Part shown: piece after piece, positions 60,295-64,000 of the stretch
Layout of the letters: each line of letters starts with the position of its first letter
How positions within the stretch are numbered: the first letter of the stretch is position 1
Assembly: GCA_029582155.1 (NCBI GenBank)
Contig: CM055901.1
Coordinates: forward strand, 6,862,874-6,926,873
Source of the DNA: Panopea generosa
Lineage: Eukaryota > Mollusca > Bivalvia > Adapedonta > Hiatellidae
Reading direction: 5' to 3'
Length of the DNA stretch: 64,000 bases
Notes under the pieces: generated by a model
What the model was told of the DNA's origin: nothing
Database searches by the model: none
What the model saw: the letters and a program-made list of their open reading frames with translations, nothing else
Translations under genes and position numbers: made by a program

Positions 60295-60830
60295 TTGCAG
60301 GTGTAAGACCACCATTGATTTTTGTTCTTTTTCTACAGAAAAAAAGTTTTCATGCTGAAAGACCCAAATTAAATAAGAAAAATGTAACATGCACACTGTT
60401 GACAAAGTGAAAATAGACTTCAGAAATCATGTATTCATACCCAAATTTTAAACATCAATTTTTATGCCCCGAAATAAAATTTGTTTGAGGCAGCATATAG
60501 TAATCGCAGTGTCTGTCAGATTATGTGTCCAAGTTATGTGTCCATTCTGTAATTTTTTCATACATGGATAGATTTCATAAACACTTAGCTCAGTTGATCA
60601 ACATGACATGAGGATGTGTCACAAGTAAAACCCAGGCCTCTAATTCAAAGGTCAAGGTTACACTTGAAATTTATTTGATAACACCTTAAGTCTGAGATGT
60701 GGTGCCTGGTCTATAACTTTGTCATCCATGAATGGATACAAAAAACACCTTGCTCGGTCGATCAACATAACATGATGATGTATTGCATGTAAGACCAAGA
60801 CACCTTATTTTTTTAATAGGCGACGTATCG
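60295..60830 (+). mobile_element. Degraded dispersed repeats
   Basis: 60,295-60,465 matches the 22.6-kb repeat (CCACCATTGATTTTTGTTCT, GACAAAGTGAAAATAGACTT, AGAAATCATGTAT). It is joined at about 60,469 to a second repeat beginning TTTATGCCCCGAAATAAAAT, which contains CAAAGGTCAAGGTTACA and an internal duplication (GATCAACATGACATGAGGAT near 60,597 and GATCAACATAACATGATGAT near 60,760). I associate the second one with a repeat common in molluscs. No coding capacity. Confidence 0.55.
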
Positions 60831-61086
60831 TGCTAAACTTTTCAAAATATGTCCCAAATACATTTATATCAAATACAATAACAACATTGTGCATTGCATA
60901 ATTGATATAAATAAGTTATGGCAAAAGTCTACGAACTTTCTGATTGCCCCCTCATACTTATAAATATATTGTTATTCTTGTAGCGCATGTCTCACCAACC
61001 AGTGGCATTTCTGTTTTCTAAATTCAAAATTCAAACACGAAGAAGAAACAGATATGACCTTATATTTTAGGAGGTGCTGGTGAGAG

Positions 61087-61185
61087 ATGGCACGTAGAAG
61101 TGCAGGCTCCACAGCTGCCCTGCTTCAGAGAGCCAATAGTCAGCTGAAAGGAGAGAAAATTCAGAGGCCAGAAGATGAACTCAAT
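61087..61185 (+). CDS. C19orf44-like protein (DUF4614 family?), first coding exon
   Basis: ATG at 61,087, with an in-frame TGA at 61,081-61,083 just upstream, so the start is fixed. The exon starts at 61,071 after a TATATTTTAG acceptor, implying an upstream 5' noncoding exon. It encodes 33 residues beginning MARRSAGSTAALLQRAN and ends in phase 0 at a GTAAGT donor. Joined with the next three exons it gives about 267 residues of a Ser/Pro/Lys-rich, probably disordered N-terminus with four KFLKK motifs. That pattern, together with an acidic SDSDES patch, resembles the vertebrate C19orf44 protein as I remember it, whose conserved DUF4614 domain lies at the C-terminus and would be outside this window. 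Function of the family is not known to me. Gene identity is tentative, but the exon structure is well supported. Confidence 0.75.
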
Positions 61186-61356
61186 GTAAGTTAAATGTTA
61201 AAAAAAGTGTTGCATCTGTGTGCATTGTTTACTTGTCTCTAGTATAACACATATTTATGTAAGTACACTGAGGTGTCTTTGTCTCTTATTACTAGTGAAT
61301 TGCATGTTATTGTTCATTCTAGGCTTTATTGGGCATTCTATGATATGATATTTCAG

Positions 61357-61694
61357 GCCTACATCAGCTCACTTACACAAAAGACATCCCAGCAGAAAAA
61401 ATCTGTCAATTTTGAAGATCTTGGTGACAGTATCTCAATATCTAGTGAGTTAGAAGATGCCCCATATCAGGCTCGACCAGAGTTTGCCATCTCTTCAGGG
61501 GCAAGTAAATTCCTGAAGAAGAAAACTCCATCAACAGAGCCGGATGTCACCCCAGAACCTGGTGGCAGTAAATTCCTGAAGAAGTCGCCATCAACACTGC
61601 AGGAGGTCACCTCTGCACCTGCTGGTAATAAGTTCCTAAAGAAACCACAGACCTCTGCAATCAGCCAGTCACCTGCTCCCAGTACACAGAACAG
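61357..61694 (+). CDS. C19orf44-like protein, second coding exon
   Basis: Begins after a GATATTTCAG acceptor at 61,357 in phase 0 and ends at 61,694 before GTAATA, leaving two bases of a codon. It encodes residues 34-145. It holds three copies of a motif of about 20 residues built as Gly-x-Lys-Phe-Leu-Lys-Lys followed by Ser/Thr/Pro-rich spacers (KFLKK at residues 84-88, 105-109 and 125-129). The regular spacing suggests short linear motifs that bind a partner, which is inference. Upstream of them is an acidic serine patch (SISISSELED). The intron to the next exon is 740 bases (61,695-62,434) with no other feature seen. Confidence 0.85.
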
Positions 61695-62434
61695 GTAATA
61701 TACAGTTTGTCTGCATGTATGTGGCAGTATGGTTTCAACCTTATCTATTTTAGGCATCTTCTACTGCAGTATTGTTTCCTACTTTAAGTTTTGTGTTGCA
61801 ATATCATGTACACTGTAAGTATAAACTTTATACTTGTTATTTTGTTGCATTTTGCATGTAATACCAGTTTATATAGACTTTGAATTTTGCAGTATTGTAA
61901 ACAAAACAGATATTTCGCACCTTATATTGTGCCTTATTACTTCCTGTTTGTTAGTTTTACTGTATACAATTGAAAAGCCAATGGTCAATAACACACTGGT
62001 TTAGTCAAAAGAAGCTTATGACAGCAATATTGATTGCCACACAACTATTATTGCATCACACTAACAAAATTTCATAAAACGTAAGCTAGATTATTGACTT
62101 TCATTATCCCAATGACACCCATGAATGCACTGAAATCTCACCATTATAAATCTTCCACGATGACTCAATGGTAACTTTTCCTGCATTTTTGTCCATTTGA
62201 ACTCAATCATTATACTGTGATATCAAAAACAGACTGCCTTCTCTTTTGGTTATTTTTTTCTTATGTCCAGGAATCACCAGCACAATTTGACTGATTGAAC
62301 AGAAATTTTGATTGATCACTTAAGATGTTGGTATGATTTTTTGCATTATGGTCAGATTAATTTGTGACAGCTTTTGTCCTTTGTCAAAGATGTGGAGAAG
62401 ATATCTCTCTAGTCTACTATATTATCCCCTTTAG

Positions 62435-62624
62435 ATATGGGACCCAGACAGGACAGGGAGCAGGAACCAGGCCTGGAAGTCAGGGTTCCAGTGCCCTGGA
62501 TAAGGCTTCGGCACTCACTGGGAAAATTCAGCAACGAGCAGCTGTACGTAGGCCAGTGACAATAGAGTCTGACAGTGATGAGAGTTTCAGTGCCTTCAAG
62601 ATGGCCAGGACAACTGGAGAGCAG
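62435..62624 (+). CDS. C19orf44-like protein, third coding exon
   Basis: Starts after CCCCTTTAG at 62,435. The first base completes the Arg codon split by the intron, and the frame then runs 190 bases to a CAG/GTAGAC donor at 62,624, leaving phase 0. It encodes residues 146-209, Gly/Ser/Gln-rich with an acidic patch ESDSDESF (residues 190-197) that looks like a casein-kinase-2-type phosphorylation site. The open frame runs past both splice sites, but the phases agree with the neighbouring exons only at the sites given. The following intron (62,625-63,156) is AT-rich with nothing recognised. Confidence 0.82.
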
Positions 62625-63156
62625 GTAGACACACGTTTTGCTTTTGACAGGTTAACTATTCATTTAGATAAGCAAACTGCTAAAACTAACTTTGATGCCA
62701 GAATAATATTTTTTCATTTTTTTCTGTTTGATAAATTGCATTGTCAAAATGCATGATGTTTATTGATGACATTAAATTTTAGGCTGGTTATATATTTGTA
62801 TATGTGTGTACGTGTGTTGACAATATTATTTCCCAGATAACCAGTTAATAAACATGTTTCAGTGCACAATAATGATTTTCAATATATTGTTGCATGCATG
62901 CTTTTAATTTCCAGATGTATTTTAGGTATATATAAGCATACCAGTATTTATGTTTTACCACATTGTTTGGAGAACTGTTCACATCATATGGAATGAAAAA
63001 TATTTAATTCAGTGTTAAGTCTGTTGAAATTGTCTTATATTTGTTTATATTTGGTGCTTCTCAAATTAAGAATGCTAGAATGAAAACCTGTTGTTTGTTG
63101 TGAGTGTTAAGTGCAAAAATAAATTGATGGGAATAACATATTTTTTAACCATGCAG

Positions 63157-63331
63157 ATATCTGAGTCACTTACAACAGAAAGTGTGAAGATTGGCAGAGA
63201 TGGGGGCAAATTTCTTAAGAAGGCCACGCCATCCCCGGCTCCTGCTCAGTCATTTGAGCCCCCACTGATGTCCACACAGCTCAGAAAAGGACCTGAAAAA
63301 ACAGCAAAACAAGAACCAAAACAAAAAAAAG
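63157..63331 (+). CDS. C19orf44-like protein, fourth coding exon (gene continues beyond window)
   Basis: Starts after ACCATGCAG at 63,157 in phase 0 and ends at 63,331 (AAG then GTAAAT), leaving phase 1. It encodes residues 210-267 with the fourth KFLKK motif (residues 227-231), a Pro/Ala-rich spacer and a lysine-rich end (PKQKK). No later exon is found before base 64,000, and the intron contains the 42-bp array. The remainder of the protein, including any conserved C-terminal domain, is off the right end. Confidence 0.8.
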
Positions 63332-63603
63332 GTAAATATTTTAGTGAATTAGTAGCAAAAATAGCTGTTAAAGGTAGAACACTTCTTCACAATTTTTTAA
63401 TAATTTGTGTATCATGCTTAGATATACTCACTTAGCCAATTATGCCATAAGGATATCTGTTCCAGTATCACATATCTGAAAGGGATTTCCTAACTTGGCT
63501 CAGGGCAAGTGGTTTCAAGCAGCAAAGTTTGTTTGAACATTTATTGTCATTTTTATGTTGTTGAAGGATAACAGATGATTAGATAACCTAACCACCTTTT
63601 AGG

Positions 63604-64000
63604 TCAATATATTGATTATGTATATAATTTGGAAGGTGAGAATTAGTCATATATTGATTATGTATATAATTTGGAAGGTAAGAATTAGCCATATATTGAT
63701 TATGTATATAATTTGGAAGGTAATAATTAGTCATATATTGATTATGTATATAATTTGGAAGGTGAGAATTAGTCATATATTGATTATGTAAATAATTTGG
63801 AAGGTAAGAATTAGTCATATATTGATTATGTAAATAATTTGGAAGGTAAGAATTAGTCATATATTGATTACGTATATAATTTGGAATGGGAGAATTAGTC
63901 ATATATTGATTATGTATATAATTTGGAAGGTAAGAATTAGTCATATATAGATTATGTATATAATTGGAAGGTAAGAACTTGTCTTTTATTGATTGTGTAT
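63604..64000. repeat. 42-bp minisatellite in intron (right end cut by window)
   Basis: About nine and a half copies of a 42-bp unit with core TATTGATTATGTATATAA followed by TTTGGAAGGTAAGAATTAG. It continues past base 64,000. It lies in the intron after the fourth C19orf44-like exon. Each unit holds a donor-like AAGGTAAGA in the sense direction of the gene. Confidence 0.95.

Overview
This is animal nuclear DNA: AT-rich, with GT-AG introns, tRNA-derived SINEs, non-LTR retrotransposon fragments, small inverted-repeat elements and very many tandem repeats. There are no bacterial operons or bacterial-style genes. The SINE type (tRNA head, AAAGCGACGTTAAAC-like tail followed by an ACAACAAC run) and the other dispersed repeats resemble what I remember from bivalve mollusc genomes. 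A marine bivalve is therefore my best guess, but that rests on recollection, not a search.

Tandem arrays dominate. By my tally about 38 kb of the 64 kb (near 60%) lies in more than twenty arrays with units from 5 to about 80 bp. From left to right the main ones are: 15 bp (1-395), about 45 bp (1.5-1.9 kb), 60-bp dimers (3.3-5.5 kb), 42 bp (6.8-10.5 kb), 52 bp (11.2-11.9 kb), 39 bp (13.2-18.9 kb), 10 bp (24.6-27.3 kb), CAG/CAA trinucleotides (27.6 kb), 36 bp (28.1-30.8 kb), 73-bp dimers and 36/37-bp monomers (30.8-34.7 kb), 42 bp (35.1-37.2 kb), 23 and 80 bp (37.2-41.6 kb), 27 bp (43.4-46.2 kb), 33 bp (47.9-50.2 kb), 24/28 bp (50.3-53.1 kb), then short arrays at 56-58 kb and a 42-bp array running off the right end. 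Several contain recent higher-order duplications. Nearly all the long open frames lie in these arrays and are by-products of repeat units with no stop codon; I do not annotate them as genes.

Two real protein-coding genes are supported. On the minus strand, exons at 12,899-13,117 and 12,294-12,443 encode the first half of a claudin/PMP22-like four-helix membrane protein. Its start exon has a strong 3' splice site just before the 5.8-kb 39-bp array, so that array probably lies in the upstream intron. At the right end, four plus-strand exons (61,087-63,331) join in phase to give about 267 N-terminal residues of a low-complexity protein with four KFLKK motifs, most like the uncharacterised C19orf44 (DUF4614) family. 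The gene continues beyond the window.

Mobile elements: a plus-strand LINE 3' end (42.2-43.3 kb) and a minus-strand LINE 3' end (44.2-45.2 kb) that splits a 27-bp array; a SINE at 21.5 kb; a SINE nested inside another SINE at 46.6-47.2 kb with a visible target duplication; a small inverted-repeat element at 54.6 kb; a 642-bp element with long terminal inverted repeats at 59.2-59.9 kb; and degraded dispersed repeats at 22.6, 24.3 and 60.3 kb. I found no convincing new biological system. The most unusual features are the density and variety of the arrays, splice-site-like and TATA-like motifs repeated inside some of them, and the tRNA-like sequence that directly abuts the 10-bp array.
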